Assembly: GCA_947473305.1 (NCBI GenBank)
Contig: CANJCB010000003.1
Coordinates: forward strand, 148,583-212,582
From: Rhodospirillales bacterium
Lineage (GTDB): Bacteria; Pseudomonadota; Alphaproteobacteria; ATCC43930; CGMCC-115725
Direction: 5' to 3'
DNA: 64,000 nucleotides
In this document: piece after piece, positions 56,829-64,000 of the stretch
Layout: each line of letters begins with the position of its first letter
Numbering within the stretch: position 1 is the first letter of the stretch
Notes under the pieces: generated by a model
What the model was told of the DNA's origin: nothing
Database searches by the model: none
What the model saw: the letters and a program-made list of their open reading frames with translations, nothing else
Made by a program: the position numbers and the translations under genes

Positions 56829-57256
56829 CAGGCCAACCGGCTGATCAACGTCGGCAGGGGACTCAAATCGTAGCCGCGCGGGGCGGCCTCCGCGATGAGC
56901 TTGGCGGGATCGTCCTTGTGATGGACCACGCGGCTCAAGGCCCAGAGGAAATGGGACCGCGTGCCGCTGCGGCAATGGGCCAGCACGGGGCCGGGATTGT
57001 CCTTCAGCGCCTGGTCGAAGGCATCGACGGAAGCCCGGGTCATGGCGCCGCCCATCACGGGGATCATGACATAGGCCATGCCCGCCTTCTCGGCGGCGGC
57101 GCGGACCTCGGCGGAACTCGGCTGGCCGGGCTCCTCGCCGTCGGGACGGTTGTTGATAATGGTGCGGAAGCCCTGGGCGGCGAGATCGGCGATGTCGCTG
57201 GGCTCGATCTGCCAGGCCACGCTGATGTCGTCGTTGATCTTCACGGGTGGCTTCAT
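56828..57256 (-). CDS. DUF442 / TIGR01244 phosphatase-like protein
   Basis: This 142-aa protein has the PTP-like loop LAHCRSGTRSHFLWAL near residue 106, preceded by FRTIINNRPDGEEPGQPS and a conserved Pro-Met-Gly segment. It is the stand-alone version of the N-terminal domain of beta-lactamase-like hydrolase BLH, implicated in sulfide or persulfide handling. The biochemical activity is not established. GGAGAGACGAC precedes the ATG. It is coupled to the alpha/beta hydrolase. Confidence 0.85.
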   Translation of the reverse strand: MKPPVKINDDISVAWQIEPSDIADLAAQGFRTIINNRPDGEEPGQPSSAEVRAAAEKAGMAYVMIPVMGGAMTRASVDAFDQALKDNPGPVLAHCRSGTRSHFLWALSRVVHHKDDPAKLIAEAAPRGYDLSPLPTLISRLA

Positions 57257-57445
57257 GTCGTCTCTCCGGTTTCGATTTCGCTGCAAGCTAGCGCCATAAG
57301 CTCTCTCGGTCGAGAGGAGCCCTTCGCCCTCAGAATGTCAATTTCATCGAGAATGCAACGCCTTGGTGAAACATTAAGCATTTCGGTGCATATTAAGGAT
57401 AATTCGGGTTAGTTCCGACCCGGTGAACCGTAGCGTCCGTCGCCC

Positions 57446-57844
57446 ATGTTTGGAAAGAAAGCCTCGTCCCCGCCCATCCAGGCCGTGATCGCCGAGGATT
57501 CTCGCGTGATCGGCGAAGTTACCTGCGACACCGCGATCTGCGTCGAGGGCAAGGTGATCGGGGACCTCAAGGGGGTCGCCGTCACCATCGATCGGACCGG
57601 CTCGGTTGAGGGCCTCATTGAGGCTGGAACCCTTGAAATCTATGGAATTTTCCGGGGCGAAGGAGTCGCTGACCGGGTCATTCTCCGAGCCAGCGCCGAT
57701 GTCGAAGGGCCGCTATCCTTCCGCACCATCCTGATCGAGGAAGGCGCCAAGATCACCAGCGCGCTCACTCAGCTGAAGCCCGAGGACGACAAGGAAGAGC
57801 CCGCTCCGACGAGCACGCTTCTGGTGGCGGCGGGCGGCGCGTAA
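57446..57844 (+). CDS. bactofilin (polymer-forming cytoskeletal protein)
   Basis: This 132-aa bactofilin has a beta-helical core built of short repeats (SRVIGEVTCDTAICVEGKVI, LIEAGTLEIYGIFRGEGVAD) and flexible ends. It begins MFGKKASSPPIQAVIAEDSR. Bactofilins polymerise without nucleotide on the membrane and organise cell shape, stalks or chromosome segregation factors. The start of the ParA-like gene overlaps its stop by one base (TAATG). Confidence 0.93.
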   Translation: MFGKKASSPPIQAVIAEDSRVIGEVTCDTAICVEGKVIGDLKGVAVTIDRTGSVEGLIEAGTLEIYGIFRGEGVADRVILRASADVEGPLSFRTILIEEGAKITSALTQLKPEDDKEEPAPTSTLLVAAGGA

Positions 57845-58500
57845 TGAAAGTCATCACCCTCGCCAACTTGAAGGGCGGCAGCGGCAAGACGACGCTGGCG
57901 GCCCATCTGGCGACGGAAGCGACGAAAGACGGCGCGGTTGTCATGGCGGATCTCGATCCCCAGGCCTCGACCGCCCATTGGCGGGCAATGCGGAGCTTCG
58001 CCGCCCCCGTGCTCGCGGAAATCTCGGTCTACCAGCTTGCCGGCAAGCTGCCCCGGATGGCGAATGCCGGTTGCGACTACACGATCCTGGACACGCCGGC
58101 CTCGCTGATCGAGACGGTGCGCACGGCCATGGCCTGCAGCGATCTCATCGTCGTGCCGGTGAAGCCGACGCCGGTGGACATCCGGGCGCTCGACCGCACC
58201 ATCGATATGGCCAAGCAGCTGCGCAAACCCTTCCGTCTCGTGGTCACGCAAGCCCAGCCCGGCACCAAGCTCGCCCATCGCATGGCGGACGAGCTGTCGA
58301 AGCTCTGGCCGGTGGCGCCGGTCATCATCCATCAGCGCACGCTCTACGCCATGGCCATGGAAAGCGGCCGTTGCGCCAGCGAAGTGGACCGGACCAGCAT
58401 GGCCGCCTCGGAGATCGCGCAGCTCTGGCGCTGGCTCGGCGAGGAGTTGGAAGATCTGGCTCCGGCACCCCCTGCGGCTTTCGCGGCCTATCGCCGCTAG
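57844..58500 (+). CDS. ParA-family ATPase coupled to bactofilin
   Basis: This 218-aa ParA-like ATPase starts MKVITLANLKGGSGKTTLAA (deviant Walker A), with ADLDPQASTAHW and TILDTPAS (Walker B). The sensor-like VVPVKPTPVDIRALDRTID stretch fits partition-type ATPases. No ParB gene or parS-like repeats are adjacent, so the role is probably positioning of a protein assembly, perhaps the bactofilin. This is inference from the overlap. Confidence 0.9.
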   Translation: MKVITLANLKGGSGKTTLAAHLATEATKDGAVVMADLDPQASTAHWRAMRSFAAPVLAEISVYQLAGKLPRMANAGCDYTILDTPASLIETVRTAMACSDLIVVPVKPTPVDIRALDRTIDMAKQLRKPFRLVVTQAQPGTKLAHRMADELSKLWPVAPVIIHQRTLYAMAMESGRCASEVDRTSMAASEIAQLWRWLGEELEDLAPAPPAAFAAYRR

Positions 58501-58524
58501 GGCGAAAGCCCTAAAATCGCTTCC

Positions 58525-59568
58525 ATGAGTCCGCCAGCCCGCCCGCTTTTCAAAGCGCCGCCCATCGTCGGGGATATCGCCCCGCCTTGCGTCCTGCCCG
58601 GTATCGACCGCAATCCGGTCGATCTTAATGGCGACGCCGTCGCGGGGCATCCGGTGGTCGTCCTGTTCTGCCCGAGCTTCGGGATGCCGCCGATCGCGGA
58701 GATGCTGGCCGGCTTCAAGGTGGCTGCCACGGATTTCGCCGCTCTCGGCGCGCCGCTTTTCGTCGTCACCCGCGAGAACACCCGGGCCGCGATGGAGCAG
58801 GGTCTTCCCTTCCCCGCGCTCATGGACAAGGAGGGCGAGGCCTTCGCCGCCTTCGGCGCCAGCCGCGGCGGCCCGACGGTTTTCGTGCTGCGCCCCAATT
58901 ACCACGTCAAGGCGATCCTGAAGGACGGGGCAGCGGCGGCGGCCGCCCTCTCGCTCGTCAAGGAAATGGTGGCGGAGCGTCATGTCGAGGTCATGGGACG
59001 CCATGCGCCCGTGCTGATCGTGCCCGAGGTCTTCAGCCGCGAGGATTGCGCCTATTTCGTCAGGGTCTTCGCCGAACGCGGCAAGACCTTCATCGAGCCG
59101 GGCCACGGCGACGACCATATGACCACCGACTATAAGATGCGCATCCCGGAATATGGGCGAGGCGACCGCATCGATCATTGGATCCTCGACAAGGACACCG
59201 TGACCCTGGCGGACGCGCGCCTCAAGAACCGCGTCTTCCCCGAGATCAGGAAGGCTTTCCACTATCAGGTGACGAAGCGCGAGCGGCTCCGCATGGGCAG
59301 CTATGCGGGCGACCGGGGCGGCGAGTTGCACGGCCATCGCGACAATTCGGAGCCCGTGAGCGCCTATCGCCGCTTCGCCATGACCATCAACCTCAATACC
59401 GAGGACTACGAGGGCGGCGCGCTCCGCTTCCTCGAATACGGCGACCAGCTCTACCGGCCCCGAACGGGCGATGCGATCGTCTTCTCCTCATCGATCCTCC
59501 ATGAGGCGACGGAAGTGACGAAGGGAAAGCGGCTGGCGCTCCTCGCCTTTCTCTACGGCGAGAGCTGA
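58525..59568 (+). CDS. thioredoxin-like/peroxiredoxin domain fused to 2OG-Fe(II) oxygenase
   Basis: This 347-aa protein has a thioredoxin-fold N-terminal part (residues about 10-150: GDIAPPCVLPGIDRNPVDLN, PVVVLFCPSFGMPPIAEMLA, FPALMDKEGEAFAAFGASRG). The C-terminal P4H-type domain has ELHGHRDNSEP (H-x-D), SSILHEATEVTKGKR (distal His and Lys/Arg 2OG anchor) and FLEYGDQLY. The peroxiredoxin T-x-x-C site is not conserved; a Cys sits two residues before the Pro instead. The partner substrate is unknown. It lies 24 bp after the ParA-like gene. Confidence 0.87.
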   Translation: MSPPARPLFKAPPIVGDIAPPCVLPGIDRNPVDLNGDAVAGHPVVVLFCPSFGMPPIAEMLAGFKVAATDFAALGAPLFVVTRENTRAAMEQGLPFPALMDKEGEAFAAFGASRGGPTVFVLRPNYHVKAILKDGAAAAAALSLVKEMVAERHVEVMGRHAPVLIVPEVFSREDCAYFVRVFAERGKTFIEPGHGDDHMTTDYKMRIPEYGRGDRIDHWILDKDTVTLADARLKNRVFPEIRKAFHYQVTKRERLRMGSYAGDRGGELHGHRDNSEPVSAYRRFAMTINLNTEDYEGGALRFLEYGDQLYRPRTGDAIVFSSSILHEATEVTKGKRLALLAFLYGES

Positions 59569-59572
59569 CAGC

Positions 59573-59962
59573 CTATTTCAAGGCCTCGTCCATCTTCTTG
59601 AAAACGTTGCGCGCGTAGCGTTCTTGTCCCGCTCCCCAGGATATGAACCGCTTATCGTAATTGAAATGAACGGTGTGGGGCGCCTCCGCGTCCACGACCA
59701 GCCGACCCACGCCACCCCATTGGTTGATGCTCGCCCGCCGGGTGAACATGATCACATGACCGCCCGGTTCGTCGGCTTCAGATTGGATGATCAGCCTCAT
59801 GCCGAGAAGACCTATGCGCGACGCGTTCACAAGACGCTCGTAGGGTGCATTGAACGTATGCGAATCCGATTCTTCGAGCGTTTCGTTCTGAACCGTCTTC
59901 GCACTGCATGCTGTGGCGAGCAATGCGAGGCAGAGCGCGAGCGACCTTATTCCCTTCCCCAT
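59573..59962 (-). CDS. hypothetical lipoprotein
   Basis: This 129-aa protein has a lipobox LATAC near residue 19 and a short domain with SDSHTFNAPYERLVNASRIG and VIMFTRRASINQWGGVGRLV, ending NVFKKMDEALK. The pattern suggests a small alpha/beta periplasmic domain; no named family is certain. GGGGGATTT precedes the ATG at 59962. It faces the oxygenase gene and has a DUF2842 gene upstream. Confidence 0.75.
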   Translation of the reverse strand: MGKGIRSLALCLALLATACSAKTVQNETLEESDSHTFNAPYERLVNASRIGLLGMRLIIQSEADEPGGHVIMFTRRASINQWGGVGRLVVDAEAPHTVHFNYDKRFISWGAGQERYARNVFKKMDEALK

Positions 59963-59990
59963 AAATCCCCCTTGAGCCTGAGACATAAAT

Positions 59991-60209
59991 TCAGCTTCCC
60001 GGCGGCGGCCGGTAGGGCGCGGCCTCGGCCATCCAGCGGACGAGCTTGATGGCGGGCCACATCCAGATGAGCCCGGTGACCAGATAGAAGGGCACTTCCG
60101 CCGCCCAATGGTTGGGGACGAAGCGGACCCCGACCGACATGACGGCGAGGCCGTAAAGGGCGAGCCCGAAGATCAGCCCGAATGTGCCAAAGAGGATACG
60201 CAAGCGCAT
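59991..60209 (-). CDS. DUF2842 small membrane protein
   Basis: This 72-aa protein has two TM helices (LFGTFGLIFGLALYGLAVMS and EVPFYLVTGLIWMWPAIKLV) and the short NHWAAE loop of alphaproteobacterial DUF2842. It ends in a Pro-rich tail. Function unknown. It lies 28 bp upstream of the hypothetical lipoprotein on the same strand. Confidence 0.82.
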   Translation of the reverse strand: MRLRILFGTFGLIFGLALYGLAVMSVGVRFVPNHWAAEVPFYLVTGLIWMWPAIKLVRWMAEAAPYRPPPGS

Positions 60210-60291
60210 CGGCAGAGCCTACTTCAACGGCACGTGCAATGTCAGGCACAACTCGCTACCTTTCATCATGTCAGGGATTGAGGAGAAGGCG

Positions 60292-61287
60292 ATGCAGTTC
60301 CAGACGCCCTATCTCATGTTTCTCGGCGACGCCCAGGATGCGCTGGCGGCGAAGACCGCGGCCGGGATCGCCTATTGGCGGCCGGACTGGTGCGTGGGGC
60401 AGTTGCGGCTGCCCGGCTGCAAGGTCGATCTCAACCTGCCCGACATGAGTTTGGAGGAGGCCGCCGCCGAAGGCGCCCGGACCCTGGTCGTCGGCGTCGC
60501 CAATCGCGGAGGCACACTCTCCGAAGACTGGCTGCCGGTCCTGGCGGAAGCGCTGGAGCGGGGATTGGACCTCGCCAACGGCCTCCACAAGCGCCTGACC
60601 GACTTCCCCGCCTTGAAAGCGCTGGCCCAGAGCCGAGGCCGGCAGATCGCCGACATCCGCCATCCCGACCGGGAGTTTCCCATCGCCGACGGCAAGCCGC
60701 GCGCGGGCAAGCGGCTGCTGACCGTGGGCACCGACTGCTCCATCGGCAAGATGTTCACGGCGCTCGCCATCGAGCGGGAATTGAAGCGGCGCGGCCAGCA
60801 GGCGGATTTCCGGGCAACCGGCCAGACCGGCATCCTGATTGCGGGATCCGGGGTCTCGGTCGATGCGGTCGTCTCGGATTTCGTCGCGGGCGCGGTCGAA
60901 GCCCTCTGTCCCGCTGCCGACCCCAACCACTGGGACCTGATCGAGGGGCAGGGATCGCTTTTCCATCCCTCCTATGCCGGCGTGAGCCTGGGCCTCCTCC
61001 ACGGGGCGCAACCCACGGCCCTCGTCATGTGCCACGAGCCGACCCGACGCCATATGCGCGGCCTGCCGCATTATCCCCTGCCACCGCTCCAGGATTGCAT
61101 CGACGCGACGCTCGATGCCGCACGGCTGACCAGCCCGGAGGCGGCCTTCGTCGGGGTCAGCATCAATACCTCGGCGCTCGACGCCTCCGCCGCCGACAGC
61201 ATCCTGAAGCAGACCGAGGATGCCACGGGCCTCACCTGCATCGATCCGCTGCGGACGGGCGTGGCGGCGCTCGTCGACCACCTCTGA
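60292..61287 (+). CDS. dgcN: D-glutamate N-acetyltransferase DgcN (DUF1611)
   Basis: This 331-aa protein has a DUF1611 N-domain (YLMFLGDAQDALAAKTAAGI, LVVGVANRGGTLSEDWLPVL) and a P-loop domain with LTVGTDCSIGKMFTALAIER near residue 145, then FRATGQTGILIAGSGVSVDA and DLIEGQGSLFHPSYAGVSLG. DgcN has been reported to acetylate D-glutamate in marine proteobacteria, the first step of a D-Glu pathway. The ATG at 60292 has GAGGAGAAGGCG upstream; an earlier one lacks it. dgcA overlaps its stop. Confidence 0.87.
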   Translation: MQFQTPYLMFLGDAQDALAAKTAAGIAYWRPDWCVGQLRLPGCKVDLNLPDMSLEEAAAEGARTLVVGVANRGGTLSEDWLPVLAEALERGLDLANGLHKRLTDFPALKALAQSRGRQIADIRHPDREFPIADGKPRAGKRLLTVGTDCSIGKMFTALAIERELKRRGQQADFRATGQTGILIAGSGVSVDAVVSDFVAGAVEALCPAADPNHWDLIEGQGSLFHPSYAGVSLGLLHGAQPTALVMCHEPTRRHMRGLPHYPLPPLQDCIDATLDAARLTSPEAAFVGVSINTSALDASAADSILKQTEDATGLTCIDPLRTGVAALVDHL

Positions 61288-62273
61288 TGAAGCTGGCCGT
61301 CCACCGGGAAGCCTGGCCGCTGGCCCAGGCCTTCACGATCTCGCGGGGCAGCAAGACCGTCGCCCAGACCGTGATGGCGGAAATCCAGGACGGCGCGTTT
61401 CGCGGCCGGGGCGAAGGCGTGCCCTATGGCCGCTACGGCGAGACGGTCGAGGGGGTCCTTGCCGCCATCGAGGCCATGGCCGGCGCTGTCGCCGAAGGTC
61501 TCGACCGTGACCGCTTGCAAGAGGCGATGCCGCCGGGTGCCGCACGCAACGCGCTGGATGCCGCGCTCTGGGACCTTCAGGCCAAGCGCGAAGGCAAGAA
61601 CATCTGGCGGATCGCCGGGATCGACCCGCCCCGGCCGCTGATCACCGCCTTCACCTTGAGCCTCGGGCTTCCCGAGGCCATGGCTGCAGAGGCCAGGGTA
61701 AACGCCGAACGGCCGATCCTGAAGCTGAAGCTCGGAGGCGACGGCGATCTCGACCGGGTGAGAGCCGTGCGGCAGGCGGCCCCTCGGCCCCGCCTCATCG
61801 TCGACGCCAACGAGGGCTGGACGGTGGAGCAGCTCCAGGCCTATCCGCCGGAACTCGCCGCCCTCGGCGTGGAACTCATCGAGCAGCCGCTTCCGGCGGG
61901 CAAGGACGAGGCCCTCCAGGACATCGCCCGCCCCGTGCCGATCTGCGCCGACGAATCTTGCCACAGCCGCCAGGATCTGCCCGGTCTTGCCGGGCGCTAC
62001 GACTGCATCAACATCAAGCTCGACAAGACCGGCGGCCTCACCGAGGCGCTGGCTCTGCTGGAGGCCGCCAAGGCGCAGGGTTTCCGGATCATGGTGGGTT
62101 GCCTCGTCGGGTCATCGCTGGGCCTCGCGCCCGCCGTGATCCTGGCCGAGCGGGCCGATTTCGTCGATCTCGACGCGCCGCTGCTTCTGGCCCGTGACCG
62201 CCAGCCGGGGCTGCGCTATGACGGCAGCACCGTCTATCCGCCGAAAGCGCCGCTCTGGGGAGCAAGCCCGTGA
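61287..62273 (+). CDS. dgcA: N-acetyl-D-glutamate racemase DgcA (dipeptide-epimerase family)
   Basis: This 328-aa enolase-superfamily enzyme has the KLKLG catalytic Lys pair near residue 145, metal ligands in LIVDANEGW, LIEQPLP and ICADESCHSR, and the second catalytic Lys in INIKLDKTGG. It matches the dipeptide epimerase branch that includes DgcA, which racemises N-acetyl-D-Glu to the L form. The pair with DgcN is the documented D-glutamate route. It starts at the last base of the dgcN stop and ends overlapping the next GTG. Confidence 0.88.
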   Translation: MKLAVHREAWPLAQAFTISRGSKTVAQTVMAEIQDGAFRGRGEGVPYGRYGETVEGVLAAIEAMAGAVAEGLDRDRLQEAMPPGAARNALDAALWDLQAKREGKNIWRIAGIDPPRPLITAFTLSLGLPEAMAAEARVNAERPILKLKLGGDGDLDRVRAVRQAAPRPRLIVDANEGWTVEQLQAYPPELAALGVELIEQPLPAGKDEALQDIARPVPICADESCHSRQDLPGLAGRYDCINIKLDKTGGLTEALALLEAAKAQGFRIMVGCLVGSSLGLAPAVILAERADFVDLDAPLLLARDRQPGLRYDGSTVYPPKAPLWGASP

Positions 62274-62857
62274 AGCTTCAATTCTGGTACGACTTCGCAA
62301 GCACCTATTCCTATCTCGCCGCGGCGCGGATCGAGACCCTGGCGGAATTGGCCGGGGTGACGGTCGAGTGGCGGCCGTTCCTGCTGGGACCCATCTTCGC
62401 GGCCCAAGGCTGGAAGGATTCGCCCTTCAATCTCTACCCCGTGAAGGGCGAGCATATGTGGCGCGACCTCGGCCGGTCCTGCGACGAGCTGGGCCTGCCC
62501 CTGAAGCGGCCGGGCGTTTTTCCCCGCAACAGCATCCTTGCCGCCCGCGTGGCCCTGGTCGCGGCGGAGGAAGGCTGGTGCCCCTCCTTCAGCCGCGCGG
62601 TCTTCCACGAGAACTTCGCGCAAGACCGCGACATCGCCTCGCCCGAAGTGATGGGCGGGATCGTCGAGGCCCTGGGGCAGCCGGGGGCAGCGGTTCTCGC
62701 CCGGGCAACCTCCGACGAGATCAAGGGCCGGCTGCGCAAAGTCACGGAGGAAGCCATGAAGCTCGGGATCTTCGGCGCGCCGAGCTTCACGGTGGGAAAC
62801 GAGCTCTTCTGGGGCAACGACCGGCTGGAGCAGGCCTTGCGCTGGGCAGCCCGCTAG
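62270..62857 (+). CDS. HCCA-isomerase-like DsbA-fold protein
   Basis: This 195-aa kappa-GST/DsbA-fold protein has KLQFWYDFASTYSYLAAARI (the Y-D-F-x-S pattern of 2-hydroxychromene-2-carboxylate isomerase), RPFLLGPIFAAQGWKDSPFN and the C-terminal GIFGAPSFTVGNELFWGNDR. It lacks a C-x-x-C, so it is not an oxidoreductase. In naphthalene catabolism the enzyme isomerises HCCA with glutathione. Here it is coupled to dgcA through GTGA, so its true substrate is uncertain. Its 3' end overlaps the glk stop. Confidence 0.87.
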   Translation: MKLQFWYDFASTYSYLAAARIETLAELAGVTVEWRPFLLGPIFAAQGWKDSPFNLYPVKGEHMWRDLGRSCDELGLPLKRPGVFPRNSILAARVALVAAEEGWCPSFSRAVFHENFAQDRDIASPEVMGGIVEALGQPGAAVLARATSDEIKGRLRKVTEEAMKLGIFGAPSFTVGNELFWGNDRLEQALRWAAR

Positions 62858-63828
62858 CCCTCGCCCCGGAGAAGCGCCGCCAGTCCCAGGAAAGCCGGCA
62901 CGGGATTGGTCACGACAAAGGTCGGGATCGCTTCCAGATAAGCGCGGAAGCGACCCTTGTCCTCGAAACGGGAGCGGAAGGATGTCGCGGCGAAATCGGC
63001 GCCGAGGCGCGGCACGATCCCGCCCGCGATATAGATGCCGCCCCGGGCGCCCCAGGTCAGCGCCAGATTTCCCGCAACCGTTCCCAGCATGCCGCAGAAC
63101 ATCTCAAAGGCCTCCTGGCACAAAGGCTCCCGCTCGCGCAGCCGCCGGTCGGTGATCTGGGGCGGCGAATATTGCTCGGCCGGCACGCCCGCGATTTCCG
63201 CCAAAGCGCCGTAGAGATTGACCAGTCCCTGGCCCGACAACACCCGTTCCGCCGAGACATGGCCGAAGCGCCGCCTCATCCGGCTGAGAACCTCGCTTTC
63301 GCGCCCGTCCGCCGGGGCCATGGTCACATGCCCGCCTTCGCCCGGCAGCGGCACCCATCGGGTCCGGGTGCGGATAAGACCGCTGGCGCCGAGCCCCGTC
63401 CCCGGCCCCAGGACCCCGCGAGGCGCATCCTCCACCCCTTCGCCCCCGCCGACAGCGAAGCGATCCGCCAGCTTGAGATGAGGCAGCGCCAGCGCATTGG
63501 CGGTGAAATCGTTCACCACTTCCAGCCGCTCGAAAGCGAAAGCCTCGCGCAATTCTGAGATGCGGAAAGACCAGGGATGGTTGGTGAAGGTGACGGAATC
63601 ACCGATCACGGGCGAAGCGACCGCGAGCGCCGCGTGACGGGGAGCCGCCGCCAAACCCAGATCTCCGATATAGGCCCGGATCGCCGCCGCCAGGCTTCCG
63701 TGATCGTCGGTGGCCTGCACGCGTGTCCGGCTCATGGCGCCGTGTTCATCGATCGTGGCGAAGCGGGTATTGGTCCCGCCGACATCGGCTATCAGCCCAA
63801 AGGGCAGGGCTTCGGCATTCGATTTCAT
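62854..63828 (-). CDS. glk: glucokinase
   Basis: This 324-aa ROK/Glk enzyme has the phosphate-1 motif LIADVGGTNTRFATID at the N-terminus. The catalytic region VVNDFTANALALPHLK (Asp base), LGPGTGLGASGLI and AGGIVPRLG (adenosine site) follow. It phosphorylates glucose with ATP as entry to the Entner-Doudoroff or glycolytic route. GGGAG precedes the ATG. Only 24 bp separate its start from the end of an IS3 element, so its native promoter may have been displaced. Confidence 0.93.
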   Translation of the reverse strand: MKSNAEALPFGLIADVGGTNTRFATIDEHGAMSRTRVQATDDHGSLAAAIRAYIGDLGLAAAPRHAALAVASPVIGDSVTFTNHPWSFRISELREAFAFERLEVVNDFTANALALPHLKLADRFAVGGGEGVEDAPRGVLGPGTGLGASGLIRTRTRWVPLPGEGGHVTMAPADGRESEVLSRMRRRFGHVSAERVLSGQGLVNLYGALAEIAGVPAEQYSPPQITDRRLREREPLCQEAFEMFCGMLGTVAGNLALTWGARGGIYIAGGIVPRLGADFAATSFRSRFEDKGRFRAYLEAIPTFVVTNPVPAFLGLAALLRGEG

Positions 63829-63852
63829 CGCGTCGCTCCCTCATCCGCGCAG

Positions 63853-64000
63853 TGATCCACCCCCATTGAATTGGTCCACCTGAAAGTATGTCCTTTGACA
63901 TAGGAAAGGAGGACCGAAATGCCCAGGAGAAGACCGACACCCGAGGAGATTGTTGCGAAGTTGCGGCAGGTTGACGTGCTCGCGTCGCAGGGTAGGAGCA
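63853..64000 (+). mobile_element. left end of an IS3-family insertion sequence (runs off the window)
   Basis: The edge begins TGATCCACCCCCATTGAA, repeats a related TGGTCCACC 17 bp later, and leads into an orfA gene with an IS3-type ribosome site (AAAGGAGGACCGAA). Terminal TG and duplicated CCACC blocks are usual for IS3 ends. The exact left boundary is estimated, since the right end and target duplication are outside. Confidence 0.75.
63919..64000 (+). CDS. IS3-family transposase OrfA, N-terminal fragment
   Basis: 27 residues are visible (MPRRRPTPEEIVAKLRQVDV and LASQGR). This is the N-terminal helix of the OrfA HTH domain of IS3-group transposases, which bind the inverted repeats. The rest, including OrfB with the DDE domain, lies outside. 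Confidence 0.87.
   Translation, partial: MPRRRPTPEEIVAKLRQVDVLASQGRS

Noticed and set aside
60375..61286. Open frame continuing upstream of dgcA for about 300 codons
   Set aside because: It overlaps dgcN in another frame and is Arg/Pro-rich. The enolase-superfamily protein starts naturally at 61287.

Overview
The window is about 64 kb of GC-rich DNA with strong G/C third-position bias, dense gene packing and many 1-4 nt start/stop overlaps. Alphaproteobacterial marker families recur: TrcR/DUF1013, DUF1192, DUF2842, a Zur-type Fur protein, MbfA, a CtrA-era Tad locus, paired DUF465 proteins and an alphaproteobacterial-type sigma-32 promoter. A Rhodospirillales-like alphaproteobacterium is the best guess; no rRNA or tRNA was seen to place it more precisely. 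Most of the window looks like chromosomal core. The only clear mobile DNA is the left end of an IS3-family element at the right edge.

Layout. 1-6.1 kb: metabolic genes (partial acyl-CoA dehydrogenase-like protein, ACMSD-like amidohydrolase, quinone oxidoreductase, propionyl-CoA synthetase PrpE) plus TrcR. 6.1-9.1 kb: a divergent DUF465 pair, RpoH with its terminator and a sigma-32-like promoter, and a two-half chromate transporter. 9.4-20.1 kb: a DNA repair neighbourhood. The ligase/exonuclease arm (minus strand, behind an MFS transporter) and the Lhr-helicase/PdeM/photolyase arm (plus strand) are separated by nicotinamidase and several small exported or membrane proteins. 20.2-26.7 kb: PanC, an FMN glutamate-synthase-like protein, Zur, a Nudix hydrolase coupled to ThiC under a TPP riboswitch, a DOPA-dioxygenase-like protein and a secreted Lys-rich peptide.

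27-41.2 kb: a Tad/Flp pilus locus. Two TadE-like pseudopilins lie on the minus strand. A multi-histidine membrane protein plus acyltransferase, two Flp pilins, CpaA-B-C-D-E-F, TadB, an unannotated 61-aa protein and TadC follow on the plus strand, and a TPR/SPOR lipoprotein faces them. 42.5-47.3 kb: the conserved PrkA-YeaH-SpoVR stress operon. 47.5-51.7 kb: an LLM monooxygenase, an orphan peptide-type solute-binding protein and a 2-oxoglutarate dioxygenase. 51.7-57.3 kb: MsrB, MbfA iron exporter, HrpB helicase, an alpha/beta hydrolase and a DUF442 phosphatase-like protein. 57.4-60.2 kb: a coupled bactofilin-ParA pair followed by a thioredoxin-like/2OG-oxygenase fusion and two small envelope proteins. 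60.3-63.8 kb: DgcN-DgcA (D-glutamate catabolism), an HCCA-isomerase-like protein and glucokinase. The IS3 element begins 24 bp upstream of the glucokinase start.

The most interesting unexplained elements are four. They are the 61-aa protein between tadB and tadC, the 55-aa membrane ORF flanked by near-identical 20-bp repeats after pncA, the multi-His membrane protein/acyltransferase pair beside the pilus genes, and the thioredoxin-like/2OG-oxygenase fusion behind the bactofilin-ParA pair. Known systems account for most of the rest. I found no CRISPR array and no obvious defence island.
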